From contig NZ_LCTZ01000002.1 in the NCBI RefSeq assembly GCF_001413955.1, positions 3,571,001 to 3,635,000 on the forward strand: a DNA stretch of 64,000 bases, read 5' to 3'. The stretch comes from Flagellimonas eckloniae (lineage in GTDB: Bacteria; Bacteroidota; Bacteroidia; Flavobacteriales; Flavobacteriaceae). The notes beneath the pieces were generated by a model. It was not told the DNA's origin, ran no database searches, and was given only the letters and a program-made list of their open reading frames with translations. This document shows positions 1 through 9,139 of this stretch, piece by piece. Numbering within the stretch: the first letter of the stretch is position 1; each line of letters begins with the position of its first letter. Both the position numbers and the translations under genes were made by a program.

Positions 1-324
1 ATCAATAACGTATTCCGTATTCGGTTTTAAATATTCAGAAGGTTGAAAAGTTAGTTCTCTTCCGTTTTCAATAGCCAGTTTCCCTTCAACTTTTGGTGTT
101 ATTTTCAAGTATTCTGATGGGAGTTCTTGAGCAAGCTCAAACTGATCCAGTTGTTGGGCTAAGACAATAGTGATGGGAGTTGAAATACTTTGATTTCCAT
201 TGGTGTGGTAACTAATATAATCCTTGAATTTAAACAAGTTATCAGTATCCGACGAGCTCTTTTTTTTACAAGAAAAGGATAGAACAAGTGCGGAAATCAA
301 AAAAAAACGAAAAAAGCGTACCAT
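1..324 (-). CDS. Alpha-2-macroglobulin-like lipoprotein, N-terminal part only
   Basis: The first 108 codons of a gene that runs off the left edge of the window. The protein starts MVRFFRFFLISALVLSFSCK, a signal peptide ending in a lipobox (SFSC) and followed by lysines and serines, so it is a predicted lipoprotein. The rest (FKFKDYISYHTNG, then a predicted beta-rich segment with EYLKITPKVEGK and TFQPSEYLKPNTEY) resembles the N-terminal Ig-like domain of the large bacterial alpha-2-macroglobulins of Bacteroidota, which trap proteases in the periplasm. The thioester and bait regions, if present, would lie outside the window. The family call is inference from a short fragment; the lipoprotein call is firmer. 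Confidence 0.55.
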   Translation of the reverse strand, partial: MVRFFRFFLISALVLSFSCKKKSSSDTDNLFKFKDYISYHTNGNQSISTPITIVLAQQLDQFELAQELPSEYLKITPKVEGKLAIENGRELTFQPSEYLKPNTEYVID

Positions 325-575
325 CTAAAAAGGAATTAATTACACAATGTGTTTAACCAAAGACAAGATAGCTTAAAAATAGGTAGAGGGGCTTTAAAGT
401 TTATAGGTGGTGCGTTAGTATTTACGGATAGCTGTTATGGGACGGATTGCACGTTAGGAAAGATTTATGATTTTGACCAACGGACTATTGTTCAAAATAA
501 TGACTTTAGTGATAAAGGTATGGTGTTGGTTTTGGGCAAGTACTTTTTTATCCAGTTATAGATTCATTTTAGAGT

Positions 576-1034
576 CTAAAGGTTAACCGTAAATACTCCT
601 CCACTAACTTCTGCCAGATTGATTTCTACATCATTTATTTCAATTGCGGTTAGAAAAGGAATGCCGCCACAGCACTCGCTATCATCGGAAAGCTCAAAAG
701 TTGTGCGTATTGTGAATGAGTCATCATCTCCAAGCGCTACAGCATAATTATAGTTGCCTGCAGTCCAATCTGAATCCTGAATCAAAAGAGCTGGACGGTC
801 ATTTATGCTTGATAAGAATTCAACAGCAGTTTGCGCATTGGTATCGTCTATAACCACATCATCTCCACTGTAGGAGCCAAAATCAAAAACATTTTCTCCA
901 TTCTGTAGCACCTCAAAACCCAAAACAGGCAGTCCAGCGCACAATACATTAGAGCAGCTATCGGTTGTTGTATCTAAACAGGAAATAAATAAACATAGTG
1001 GTAAACAAAGTGATAGAAGTCGTTTTAGGATCAT
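576..1034 (-). CDS. Secreted/lipoprotein with ECCG motif (paralogue A)
   Basis: A 152-residue predicted lipoprotein of unknown function. I start it at ATG 1034, giving MILKRLLSLCLPLCLFISC with a lipobox Cys; an in-frame ATG 39 bases upstream would only add a polar extension in front of the signal. The mature part has two early cysteines (CSNVLC), predicted beta strands and, near the C-terminus, SECCGGIPFLTAIEINDVEI. The same layout (C-x3-C near the N-terminus, SECCG near the C-terminus, then I-x-I-x-D-V) occurs in the next gene, so the two are probably diverged tandem duplicates. The cysteines may form disulfides outside the cytoplasm. No enzyme motif is visible. Confidence 0.7.
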   Translation of the reverse strand: MILKRLLSLCLPLCLFISCLDTTTDSCSNVLCAGLPVLGFEVLQNGENVFDFGSYSGDDVVIDDTNAQTAVEFLSSINDRPALLIQDSDWTAGNYNYAVALGDDDSFTIRTTFELSDDSECCGGIPFLTAIEINDVEINLAEVSGGVFTVNL

Positions 1035-1095
1035 GAGTGATTTATTTTGAATTATAGAATAACAAAACAGCAATTAAAAATAAGTTTTTAACCTT

Positions 1096-1578
1096 TTAAT
1101 CTGAAATAAATATAGTGAGACTTAATGGTAAAGTACCATACTGGCTAAACTCATTGACAACATTATGTACAGATACGTCATCAATGTTTATGTATGGGCC
1201 ACAACATTCGCTACCTTCTCCATAGGAAGTATTTAGAGTGAAATTAAAAACAACTCCGTCGGTAATCCTAACTTCATATCCAATTTCACCAAAACTTTGG
1301 TTTTCTAAATCCAGTACCAAAACATCCTCATCCTCAAAATCTTTTTGAATTTCAAAATTCGTTGCGGTATCCTGTAAGTCGGTAATTGTAATCTGGGAAG
1401 GAGAATAGACCCCATTGGAAATTAAGTTGTCATCTGTTTCCTGATCAATGAATTTTATCGATATTGAATTATCAACGCTTAGACAGGTTACTGTAGCACA
1501 ATTTATTTCAATTTCTTCATCACTACATAATGTGGCGGCCAAGAGCATTGAGGCAAAAAAACATTTCTTTAGAAACAT
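1096..1578 (-). CDS. Secreted protein with ECCG motif (paralogue B)
   Basis: A 160-residue predicted exported protein of unknown function. It begins MFLKKCFFASMLLAATLC, a hydrophobic signal ending in a Cys that could be lipidated, although Leu at -1 is not a good lipobox. The mature domain carries CATVTC near its start and SECCGPYINIDDVSVHNV near its end, the same cysteine plan as the neighbouring gene 62 bases downstream on the same strand. Probably a tandem paralogue pair transcribed together. Acidic overall. No known domain recognised. Confidence 0.65.
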   Translation of the reverse strand: MFLKKCFFASMLLAATLCSDEEIEINCATVTCLSVDNSISIKFIDQETDDNLISNGVYSPSQITITDLQDTATNFEIQKDFEDEDVLVLDLENQSFGEIGYEVRITDGVVFNFTLNTSYGEGSECCGPYINIDDVSVHNVVNEFSQYGTLPLSLTIFISD

Positions 1579-1660
1579 TTACTTGATTTGTTTGAAGATG
1601 TTTGGTAAAGTGAAAGGTTGCGCTGGAAGTTTATAACCGTTCTTATGAATCCAATACATA

Positions 1661-2449
1661 TCACCAACCACCTGAAGCACCACCGCCTCCAAAACCGCCT
1701 CCACCAAAGCCTCCACCAAATCCACCAGAACCGAAACCACCGCCTCCAAACCCTCCTCCAGAAGATCTTGAACTACGGCCCATATTACTTAAGATAATCA
1801 TATCCCAGATATCCATTCCTGTTTTTCGACCTCCACCGCGACCTCCGCGATTGTTTTTGTTTCGTCTGGAAAGAATAATGATGATAATAATGAAGATGAT
1901 GAACGGAAGCAATGATTCAAATTTAAACCCTTGATCATTGCCAAAAGAGCGTTCTTCCTTGAATTCGCCGTTCAATACTTGGAAAATAGCATCCGAACCC
2001 TTATCCAATCCACCGTAATAATCACCTTTTTTAAATTCCGGGATAATAATGGATTCTATAATCCGCTTGGACATAAAATCTGTTAGGGCGCCTTCTACCC
2101 CATATCCGGTGTTAATGGCTATCCTTCGGTCATCCTTGGCTAACAGAACAAGTATACCATTGTCTTTTTCCGCTTGCCCAATTCCCCACTTTTGACCCCA
2201 TTGGGCACCTAAATAATTAATGTTTTCGCCTTCTGTAGAACGTATTATTGCAACTACAATTTGTGTGGAGGTGCTATCGGAATATCGAATCAGTTTTTGT
2301 TCCAAAGCCTTACTTTGAGAGGCGGGCAGTAGATTCACATAATCATAAACACTTGTTTGTTTTTTAGGTTTTTCCGGGATGGCAAACTGTCCCCATCCTA
2401 TGGAAACATAGCATAAGGCAATAAGAAGACTAACCTTTGGATATGGCAT
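1661..2449 (-). CDS. TPM domain protein with glycine-rich tail (YgcG-like)
   Basis: A 262-residue envelope protein. Residues 1-20 are a signal peptide; about 30-160 form a TPM domain (Q-x-V-V-A, NINYLGAQWGQKWGIG, DNGILVLLAKDDRRIAINTGYGVEG, the last being the family's conserved patch); about 178-195 is one transmembrane helix (LLPFIIFIIIIIIL); the C-terminal 65 residues are almost pure Gly/Ser/Phe/Arg. Family members (YgcG, Psb32/TLP18.3) lie in membranes facing the periplasm or lumen, and some have phosphatase activity. It overlaps the preceding TPM gene by 20 bases and ends the M23-MerR-LemA-TPM-TPM operon. LemA and TPM proteins often occur together; their joint role is not known. Confidence 0.85.
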   Translation of the reverse strand: MPYPKVSLLIALCYVSIGWGQFAIPEKPKKQTSVYDYVNLLPASQSKALEQKLIRYSDSTSTQIVVAIIRSTEGENINYLGAQWGQKWGIGQAEKDNGILVLLAKDDRRIAINTGYGVEGALTDFMSKRIIESIIIPEFKKGDYYGGLDKGSDAIFQVLNGEFKEERSFGNDQGFKFESLLPFIIFIIIIIILSRRNKNNRGGRGGGRKTGMDIWDMIILSNMGRSSRSSGGGFGGGGFGSGGFGGGFGGGGFGGGGASGGW

Positions 2450-2867
2450 CGCTCAATTCATTGGTGTCATTGTAGTTCCATGGAAAATGAGCTTCTAGTT
2501 CCTTTCCAGTTTTTAATACGCCCTCAACAATACCTTGTTTAAAAGCACCATTTTTAAAATGCGATGAAATCAGGTCTTTTGTAGTATCCCAAAAACCCTT
2601 TGGAACGGCCCTGTCAATGCCACTATCTCCATAAATGACAAATTTTTTGTCATCAACGGCCACATATAACAAAACACCATTTTCCTCTTTGGTATTATCC
2701 ATTTTAAGAAAATGAAATAGTTGCTGGGCCCTGCTAAAGTGATCTATTTTGGCTGTAGCTTCAATATGGACCCTGATTTCTCCTGAAGTGTTTTTTTCGG
2801 CTTCAAGAATGGCTTCAACAATCTCCTGTTCCTCTTCAGCAGTTAAAAATTTCTCTACGTGCGACAT
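2430..2867 (-). CDS. TPM domain protein, no membrane anchor
   Basis: A 145-residue TPM-domain protein without a signal peptide or membrane helix, so probably cytosolic. Visible signatures: LTAEEEQEIVEAILEAEKNTSGEIRVHIE at the start of the domain, then ENGVLLYVAVDDKKFVIYGD, the second half of the TPM fold. It starts two bases after the LemA stop codon and overlaps the next TPM gene by 20 bases, so the three are translationally coupled. LemA followed by a short and a long TPM protein is a common arrangement in Bacteroidota. The biochemical role is unknown. Confidence 0.85.
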   Translation of the reverse strand: MSHVEKFLTAEEEQEIVEAILEAEKNTSGEIRVHIEATAKIDHFSRAQQLFHFLKMDNTKEENGVLLYVAVDDKKFVIYGDSGIDRAVPKGFWDTTKDLISSHFKNGAFKQGIVEGVLKTGKELEAHFPWNYNDTNELSDAISKG

Positions 2868-2869
2868 AC

Positions 2870-3469
2870 TTAATTAAAATCGAAGTTTACATCCGGAGCA
2901 TTTTCAGCGCCTGGATTGGAGCTAAATAATGCAACTGGGTCAAAATTGGCAATGCTGGCAATTATATTGGTTGGGATTTTCTCAATGGTAATATTGTATT
3001 CACCAGCTATATCATTGAATCTGTTACGCTCTACGTTAATTCTATTTTCCGTGCCCTCTAATTGTGACTGTAATTCCAAAAAGTTCTGATTGGATTTAAG
3101 ATCTGGATAGCGTTCCACAGTGACCAAAAGCCGTGAAAGTGCCGAAGAAAGGCCGGTCTGGGCCTGCTGAAACTGTGTCAATTGTTCTGGGGTAATATTA
3201 TTGGCATCTATAGTTGTGGAAGTTGCCTTGGCACGGGCTTCAATAACATCTTTTAAGGTGCCCCTTTCAAAATCCGCAGCTCCTTGTACTGTTTTTACCA
3301 AGTTACCTATTAAATCGCTCCTTCGTTGATAGGAACTTTCAACATTGGCCCATTGTTTTGTGGCCTGTCCTTTCATATCAACCAAAGTGTTGTTGGTTTT
3401 TATGTACCAGCCCCCAAGCAAAACGGCTAGCACAACAAGTACGATTATGGCAAGAATACCCTTTTTCAT
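2870..3469 (-). CDS. lemA: LemA family protein
   Basis: A 199-residue LemA-type protein, a normal length for the family. One N-terminal transmembrane helix (about residues 4-22) is followed by the alpha-helical LemA domain: YIKTNNTLVDMKGQATKQWA, then NVESSYQRRSDLIGNLVKTV, which is the family hallmark, and later RYPDLKSNQNFLELQSQLEG. A new helical hairpin ends with RNRFNDIAGEYN. LemA proteins are membrane-anchored with most of the chain on one side; their function is unsettled. It lies 28 bases downstream of the MerR gene and two bases upstream of the first TPM gene. Confidence 0.93.
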   Translation of the reverse strand: MKKGILAIIVLVVLAVLLGGWYIKTNNTLVDMKGQATKQWANVESSYQRRSDLIGNLVKTVQGAADFERGTLKDVIEARAKATSTTIDANNITPEQLTQFQQAQTGLSSALSRLLVTVERYPDLKSNQNFLELQSQLEGTENRINVERNRFNDIAGEYNITIEKIPTNIIASIANFDPVALFSSNPGAENAPDVNFDFN

Positions 3470-3497
3470 GTTCTCGGTTTTAGTGTTTGTAGTGTTA

Positions 3498-3827
3498 TTA
3501 TAATTGTTCTTTTATTTTGAGAAGTTCAGCACGTACTTTTTGTAGTTTTTGTACCACCTCAAAAGTTGAGAGTGTTTTTTGCTTTTCTTCTTTTAGATGT
3601 GTTTTGGCCCCTTCCAAAGTAAATCCACGTTCTTTTACCAAGTGGTAGATCAGTTGCAGGTTTGTTATATCCTGTGGGGTAAATTTTCGATTTCCCTTTG
3701 CATTTTTTTTTGGTTGAAGTACATCGAACTCCCTTTCCCAAAACCGAATTAAAGATGTGTTTACGCCAAATGCCTTGGCTACTTCTCCAATGCCGTAATA
3801 TCGTTTTTCAGGAAGATCTACGTGCAT
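3498..3827 (-). CDS. Small MerR-family transcriptional regulator
   Basis: A 109-residue DNA-binding protein of the MerR superfamily. Residues 8-75 form the winged helix-turn-helix (YYGIGEVAKAFGVNTSLIRF, then WEREF and a K-rich wing); the rest is a helix ending in a likely dimerisation coil (VQKLQKVRAELLKIKEQL). There is no effector domain and no metal-binding cysteine pattern. Its start codon overlaps the stop codon of the M23 peptidase gene in TAATG, which implies coupled translation. Short MerR proteins beside M23 peptidase and alaS are common in Flavobacteriia; the target is unknown. Confidence 0.88.
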   Translation of the reverse strand: MHVDLPEKRYYGIGEVAKAFGVNTSLIRFWEREFDVLQPKKNAKGNRKFTPQDITNLQLIYHLVKERGFTLEGAKTHLKEEKQKTLSTFEVVQKLQKVRAELLKIKEQL

Positions 3828-4804
3828 TAATCCAGAGATTGGTTTTCTTGGTTGGCGAATTTGAGCATATTTTCAAACTCTTCCGCCGTCAAACTTCCAT
3901 AATAGAAGTTAATGGGGTTGATGCGTTCTTCGTCCTTAAAGACTTCATAATGAAGATGGGGAGCTTCAGAACGGCCAGTGTTTCCCACAAAGCCAATCAA
4001 ATCGCCACGTTTTACCTTTTGGCCTTTGCTAACATTGTACTTGCTTAAATGTGCATACAGGGACATATAGCCGTAACCGTGGTCTATTCTAATGTGTTTG
4101 CCATAACCGGATGATCGGTTATCGGCTCTTTTAACAGTTCCATCTCCAGTAGCGTAAATGGGAACACCTCTTGGTGCTGTAAAATCCATGCCCCAATGCA
4201 TTTTCCGGGCTTTCGTAAAAGGATCGGATCGCCACCCGTAACCTGATGCCATTCTCGTTAGGTCTTCATTTCTTACGGGTTGTATGGCAGGAATAGCCGC
4301 TAAAAGTTTTTCTTTTTCTTCAGCCAATTTAGCAATCTCATCCAATGATTTTGATTGGATCACCATTTGTTTCTGAATGATGTCCAAACGCTGCGTAGCA
4401 TTGACAATGATTTCTGAATTGTTGAAACCTTCTAAAGATTTATATCGATTTACACCACCAAAACCAGCTCTACGTTGCTCTTCTGGAATGGGGTTTGCTT
4501 CAAAATATAGTCTGTAAATATTGTTGTCCCTGTCTTCAATGTTACCGAGAACCTGCTCCATTTGCTCCATCTTCTTCCCCAAGATCTCGTATTGGAGTTC
4601 ATAATTACGTACCTCACGTTCCAAAGAAAGTTCCTTGGGAGTGTTCAACAAGTTGGTGTTCAATAATACAATAAGGCCTAGAAATCCGAATAATGCGGCC
4701 CCAACAATGAAAAAGAAGAGATTCCGATACCTTTTGGATTTTTTAGGTTCAATCTTTCGATATGAAAGTGTATCAGGATCGTAATAGTACTTAACTTTAG
4801 ACAT
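3827..4804 (-). CDS. M23 family metallopeptidase, membrane anchored
   Basis: A 325-residue peptidoglycan endopeptidase-like protein. A short cytoplasmic tail is followed by one transmembrane helix (about residues 28-50), a coiled-coil/helical region (about 55-170) and a C-terminal LytM/M23 domain. The zinc and catalytic residues are present: H and D in HWGMDFTAPRG, and HLHYE near residue 285, with SLYAHLSKYNV between. Such proteins cut peptide cross-links of peptidoglycan or act as regulators of other hydrolases; the intact HxxxD and HxH motifs favour activity. It is the first gene of the five-gene minus-strand operon and is divergent from alaS. Confidence 0.92.
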   Translation of the reverse strand: MSKVKYYYDPDTLSYRKIEPKKSKRYRNLFFFIVGAALFGFLGLIVLLNTNLLNTPKELSLEREVRNYELQYEILGKKMEQMEQVLGNIEDRDNNIYRLYFEANPIPEEQRRAGFGGVNRYKSLEGFNNSEIIVNATQRLDIIQKQMVIQSKSLDEIAKLAEEKEKLLAAIPAIQPVRNEDLTRMASGYGWRSDPFTKARKMHWGMDFTAPRGVPIYATGDGTVKRADNRSSGYGKHIRIDHGYGYMSLYAHLSKYNVSKGQKVKRGDLIGFVGNTGRSEAPHLHYEVFKDEERINPINFYYGSLTAEEFENMLKFANQENQSLD

Positions 4805-4827
4805 GAAGGGATTTTATCCTATTTTTG
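4796..4827 (+). promoter_or_regulatory. alaS promoter (Bacteroidota type)
   Basis: TTTA at 4796-4799, a 20-base spacer, then TATTTTTG at 4820-4827, an exact TAnnTTTG -7 element. Transcription would start near 4833. The -7 box covers an ATG at 4825 that would extend the alaS frame upstream, so that ATG cannot be the start and ATG 4909 is preferred. Confidence 0.6.
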
Positions 4828-4850
4828 CGCATTCTTTTAAAGAAAACAAA

Positions 4851-4858
4851 CAAATATA
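4851..4858 (-). promoter_or_regulatory. -7 element for the M23-MerR-LemA-TPM operon
   Basis: On the minus strand, TATATTTG (4858 to 4851) matches TAnnTTTG exactly; a TTTA at 4884-4881 is a weak -33 candidate, 22 bases away. It lies 47 bases before the M23 start codon and faces the alaS promoter, so the two promoters interleave in about 100 bases. Confidence 0.45.
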
Positions 4859-4908
4859 AAAATTGTTTTGCTTTAAATGTTAAATTTAATAAAACCCTAG
4901 CAATTCCA

Positions 4909-7524
4909 ATGACATCCCAAGAGGTTAGAGCCCAGTTTTTAGACTTTTTTAAAGGGAAAAAGCATAAAATAGTTCCTTCGGCGCCAATAGTCATGAAAGA
5001 TGACCCCACTTTGATGTTCACCAATGCAGGAATGAACCAATTCAAGGAATTCTTTTTGGGAAATTCCATCTCAAAATCGAAACGGATTTCCGATACCCAG
5101 AAATGTCTTAGAGTTAGCGGCAAGCATAACGATTTGGAGGAAGTTGGTAAGGACACTTATCACCATACCATGTTTGAGATGTTGGGGAACTGGAGTTTTG
5201 GGGATTATTTTAAAAAGGAGGCTATTCAATGGGCTTGGGAGTTGTTGACCGATGTCTACAAAATTGATAAGGATAGTCTTTATGTTTCTGTTTTTGAAGG
5301 GAGTGATGATGCGGATAGTTTGAAAATGGATAAGGAGGCCTTTGATTTATGGAAAGCCATTGTTCCTGAAGACCGAATTATCATGGGGAACAAAAAGGAC
5401 AATTTTTGGGAGATGGGAGATCAAGGTCCTTGTGGGCCATGTTCTGAGATTCATGTGGATATTAGATCAAAGGAAGAAAAAGCTAAAGTAACTGGAGCTT
5501 CGTTGGTAAACCAAGATCATCCGCAGGTTGTGGAGATTTGGAACTTGGTTTTTATGCAGTACAATAGAAAAGCCAATGGACAGCTTGAAAATCTACCTGA
5601 GAAACATGTTGATACCGGAATGGGTTTTGAACGTTTGTGTATGGTTTTACAGGGCGTAAAGTCCAACTATGACACGGATGTTTTTACCCCGTTGATTCGC
5701 GAAATAGAAACCATCACAGGTCGTAAATATGGTAAAGATGAGGAGACCGACATTGCCATACGGGTTGTTTCTGATCACATCAGGGCCGTTGCATTTTCCA
5801 TAGCAGATGGGCAATTGCCGAGCAATACAGGAGCTGGTTATGTAATCCGAAGGATTTTGAGACGTGGCATCCGTTATGGATTTACGTTTTTAGGAACCAA
5901 TAAACCATTTATCTATAGATTGGTAAAGGTGCTGGGCGAGACCATGGGGAAAGCATTTCCGGAGCTACGCGAGCAGTATCAATTGATAGAAAATGTGGTC
6001 AAAGAAGAGGAAAATTCATTTTTGAGCACCTTAGAGCAAGGATTGGTATTGTTGGATTCCGTGATTAAATCGTCAAAAAATAAAACCATTGATGGGCAAA
6101 AAGCTTTTGAACTCTACGATACTTTTGGTTTTCCTATTGACTTGACTTCTTTGATTCTGGAGGAAAAAGGATATAAGCTCGATGTTGAAGGGTTTGAAAA
6201 GGCGTTAAAAGCTCAAAAGGACCGTTCTAGGGCTGCTTCCGAAGTATCCAAAGAAGATTGGGTGGTTTTACTTGAAGATGCGGAGCAAGAATTTATAGGT
6301 TACGATACTTTGGAAGCTAATGTGAAATTGGTAAAATATCGAAAAGTAACCAGTAAAAAAGGAGGGGATCAGTATCATCTGGTCTTTAACCTTACTCCAT
6401 TTTATGCGGAAGGTGGTGGTCAAGTAGGCGATAAAGGATATTTAGAGACTACAAATGGAGATGTAATCTACATTATTGATACCAAGAAGGAGAACAATGA
6501 AATAGTTCATTTTTCTGAGAATTTACCTAAGGATGTTTCAGGAATACTTAAAGCTACAGTAGATAAAAAACAGCGATGGAGAACCGCTAGTAATCATACG
6601 GCAACGCATTTATTACATCAAGCATTACGGGAAATTTTAGGCACCCATGTAGAACAGAAAGGTTCGGCAGTACATTCCAAATACCTCCGTTTCGATTTTT
6701 CACACTTTTCCAAGTTGAGTGTTGAGGAATTAAGGGATGTAGAGAACTTCGTGAATGCCCGTATTGAAGGTCAGCTACCGTTTGAGGAAAGTAGAAACAT
6801 CCCCATCAAAGAGGCAATGGACCAAGGTGCAATGGCGCTGTTTGGAGAAAAATATGGTGATACAGTGCGCACGGTTCGTTTTGGGCAATCCATTGAACTT
6901 TGCGGAGGGACCCACGTGAAAAACACTGCGGATATTTGGCATTTTAAGATTGTATCCGAAGGTGCTGTTGCAGCAGGAATACGAAGAATTGAGGCTATTA
7001 CCTCAGATGCGGTCAAAGAATTCTACTTCAAAAACAATAGAATGCTTTTTGAAATCAAGGATTTGTTGAACAATGCGCAGGATCCAGTAAAGGCAGTTGT
7101 TGGATTACAAGAAGAAAATTCAACCTTAAAAAAGCAGGTGGAACAGCTGCTTAAGGATAAGGCGAAGGGACTTAAAAATGAGTTGATATCCGAGTTGAAT
7201 GAAATCAACGGGGTGCAGTTTTTATCCAAAAAAGTGGATTTAGATGCCGGGGGAATCAAAGATTTGGCCTTTGAGATAGGAGGGCAGTATTCAAACTTAT
7301 TTTTATTGCTTGCTGCTGAAAAGGATGGAAAGGCCCTGCTGTCTTGCTATATTTCCAAAGAACTTGTCTCGGAAAAAGGCTTGAATGCAGGAACAATTGT
7401 TCGCGAATTGGGAAAACATATTCAAGGTGGAGGTGGTGGACAACCATTTTTCGCTACTGCAGGGGGTAAGAACCCATCAGGTATTCAAGAAGCTTTGGAT
7501 AAGGTGAAGGAATATATTTCCTGA
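4909..7524 (+). CDS. alaS: Alanyl-tRNA synthetase
   Basis: Attaches alanine to tRNA-Ala; 871 residues, normal for bacterial AlaRS. Start [14 protein letters not shown] at 4909 is the usual N-terminus, and the promoter placement excludes the longer frame. Class II aminoacylation core: [35 protein letters not shown]. Middle: [14 protein letters not shown] and a tRNA-recognition region. Editing domain: [13 protein letters not shown] (HxxxH) with CGGTH, the zinc-binding set that hydrolyses mischarged Ser/Gly-tRNA. The C-terminal DHHA1 domain ends [18 protein letters not shown]. The next gene starts inside the stop codon region (ATGA overlap). Confidence 0.98.
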   Translation: MTSQEVRAQFLDFFKGKKHKIVPSAPIVMKDDPTLMFTNAGMNQFKEFFLGNSISKSKRISDTQKCLRVSGKHNDLEEVGKDTYHHTMFEMLGNWSFGDYFKKEAIQWAWELLTDVYKIDKDSLYVSVFEGSDDADSLKMDKEAFDLWKAIVPEDRIIMGNKKDNFWEMGDQGPCGPCSEIHVDIRSKEEKAKVTGASLVNQDHPQVVEIWNLVFMQYNRKANGQLENLPEKHVDTGMGFERLCMVLQGVKSNYDTDVFTPLIREIETITGRKYGKDEETDIAIRVVSDHIRAVAFSIADGQLPSNTGAGYVIRRILRRGIRYGFTFLGTNKPFIYRLVKVLGETMGKAFPELREQYQLIENVVKEEENSFLSTLEQGLVLLDSVIKSSKNKTIDGQKAFELYDTFGFPIDLTSLILEEKGYKLDVEGFEKALKAQKDRSRAASEVSKEDWVVLLEDAEQEFIGYDTLEANVKLVKYRKVTSKKGGDQYHLVFNLTPFYAEGGGQVGDKGYLETTNGDVIYIIDTKKENNEIVHFSENLPKDVSGILKATVDKKQRWRTASNHTATHLLHQALREILGTHVEQKGSAVHSKYLRFDFSHFSKLSVEELRDVENFVNARIEGQLPFEESRNIPIKEAMDQGAMALFGEKYGDTVRTVRFGQSIELCGGTHVKNTADIWHFKIVSEGAVAAGIRRIEAITSDAVKEFYFKNNRMLFEIKDLLNNAQDPVKAVVGLQEENSTLKKQVEQLLKDKAKGLKNELISELNEINGVQFLSKKVDLDAGGIKDLAFEIGGQYSNLFLLLAAEKDGKALLSCYISKELVSEKGLNAGTIVRELGKHIQGGGGGQPFFATAGGKNPSGIQEALDKVKEYIS

Positions 7525-8471
7525 TGAAACTTCAAACCAAAATCCCTATCGAAAAAGCAGATAATCCAATAGATTATCAAAGCAAACTTTTGCTGCTGGG
7601 ATCCTGTTTTGTTGAAAATATAGGGGGTAAGCTTGGATACTATAAGTTCCAGCAAGTACAAAATCCTTTTGGAATTTTATTTCATCCTTTGGCCATTGAA
7701 AATTTGGTGGAACGTGCTATTGAAGGTCATTTTTATCAGGAAAATGAGGTTTTTGAACAAAATGGAAGATGGCATTGCTTTGATGCCCATTCAGATTTAA
7801 GTGCCAATACTTCAGAAGAATTGCTGCAAAGCCTGAATAACACCCTTAAAGAAGCCAAACAGCAAGCTGAAGAGTCAACCCATATTCTTATTACATTGGG
7901 AACTTCCTGGATTTACAGGAATGTCAACTCGGGGAAAGTCGTTGGGAATTGTCATAAAGTTCCCCAGAAAGAGTTTTCCAAGGAATTATTAGCTACAGAA
8001 GTGATTCAGGCAAGCTTGAAAAGGCTGATAGGTTTGTTCCAATCCATCAACCCAAAAGTTCAGATTGTTATTACTATTTCCCCGGTACGCCATTTAAAAG
8101 ATGGATTTGTCGAAAACCAAAGAAGCAAGGCAAATCTCATTGCTGCAGTCCATCAATTGACAAAGGAACATGATGTGTCTTATTTTCCATCGTATGAAAT
8201 TATGATGGATGAATTACGCGACTATCGTTTTTATGGAATGGATATGGTTCATCCCAACGAACTTGCCGTTGATTATATATGGGAAAGGTTTAAAACGATC
8301 TGGATTTCTTCGCATTCCCATGAAATTATGGATGAGGTGGAGGCCATTCAAAAAGGGTTACAGCATCGACCCTTTAATCCAGATTCCAAGGAACATCAAC
8401 AATTTAAAAAGTCGCTCCAGACGAAAATTACGTATCTTAAGGAAAGGTATCCTTTTATGAAATTTGACTAA
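7524..8471 (+). CDS. GSCFA domain-containing protein
   Basis: A 315-residue cytoplasmic protein of the GSCFA family, which belongs to the SGNH/GDSL hydrolase-like fold. Signatures: LLLGSCFVENIGGKL (the naming motif, here GSCFV), NPFGILFHP, ITLGTSWIY, TISPVRHLKDGFVENQRSKA and GMDMVHPNELAVDYIW. These correspond to the usual SGNH blocks, with Ser in GSCF as probable nucleophile and D/H near the C-terminus (DMVHP). Substrate unknown; an esterase or acyltransferase is plausible. It overlaps the alaS stop by one base and abuts the DUF4230 gene. Confidence 0.92.
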   Translation: MKLQTKIPIEKADNPIDYQSKLLLLGSCFVENIGGKLGYYKFQQVQNPFGILFHPLAIENLVERAIEGHFYQENEVFEQNGRWHCFDAHSDLSANTSEELLQSLNNTLKEAKQQAEESTHILITLGTSWIYRNVNSGKVVGNCHKVPQKEFSKELLATEVIQASLKRLIGLFQSINPKVQIVITISPVRHLKDGFVENQRSKANLIAAVHQLTKEHDVSYFPSYEIMMDELRDYRFYGMDMVHPNELAVDYIWERFKTIWISSHSHEIMDEVEAIQKGLQHRPFNPDSKEHQQFKKSLQTKITYLKERYPFMKFD

Positions 8472-9086
8472 ATGAAAAAAGTACTTGTTGGAGCAATCAT
8501 TGCCTTAGCATCAGTTTTGATTTATAAATCTTGTGCAGATGATAGGGAGCAGCTGTCCATTTTAAAAGAAAATTCATTGCTCATTCAGCAAGAATTGCAA
8601 AACGTGTCCAAACTCATTGTAACCGAAGGACATTTTGTTGAGGTATACAATTATGCCGATTCAAAAGAATTGTTTGGCACATTGGTCACAGCGGATAAGA
8701 AAGCATTGGTAGTTGTAAACGCAGAGGCCACAATTGCCTATGACCTTTCTAAGGTTGTTTATGAAATGGATGAGGAGCAAAAAACAATCTATATCAACGC
8801 TATTCCAGAGGCTGAAATTAAGATTAATCCAGATTTTGAATATTATGATGTTACAGCGGATTATTTTAATCCATTTAAAGCGGAAGATTACAATACCATA
8901 AAACAAGATGTAACCATTTCGCTATTGAAAAAGGTGAAAGCATCATCCTTAAAATCCAATGCGGAAAATCGTTTGATTAGTGAACTTTCCAAGATATTTG
9001 TTGTTACAAAGACACTGGGGTGGACTTTGCATTATGAAGGGAATCCTATTGATGATTCTAAAAATTTAGAGGAAATTTTGCCTTAA
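8472..9086 (+). CDS. DUF4230 domain-containing protein
   Basis: A 204-residue protein with an N-terminal hydrophobic segment (residues 3-18, MKKVLVGAIIALASVLIYKSC) that is either a membrane anchor or an uncleaved signal. The DUF4230 domain follows: ELQNVSKLIVTEGHFVEVYN, then beta strands (DKKALVVVNAEATIAYDLSK), then a C-terminal helix with NAENRLISELSKI. Members are widespread and membrane-linked, with no proven function. The start codon follows the GSCFA stop directly. Confidence 0.88.
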   Translation: MKKVLVGAIIALASVLIYKSCADDREQLSILKENSLLIQQELQNVSKLIVTEGHFVEVYNYADSKELFGTLVTADKKALVVVNAEATIAYDLSKVVYEMDEEQKTIYINAIPEAEIKINPDFEYYDVTADYFNPFKAEDYNTIKQDVTISLLKKVKASSLKSNAENRLISELSKIFVVTKTLGWTLHYEGNPIDDSKNLEEILP

Positions 9087-9139
9087 ATCTGTCACATTTT
9101 AACTTTCTTTTCGTCTGTTAGATGATTAATTCATGTACC

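Noticed and set aside
349..561. 70-codon open frame after the alpha-2-macroglobulin gene
   Set aside because: No signal, no family motif and no promoter; it falls in a 250-base gap and looks like chance.
4825..4908. Upstream ATG extending alaS
   Set aside because: It lies inside the -7 box, and the family N-terminus begins at 4909.
6771..7447. Minus-strand frames opposite alaS
   Set aside because: Shadows of the real alaS frame, with no motifs of their own.
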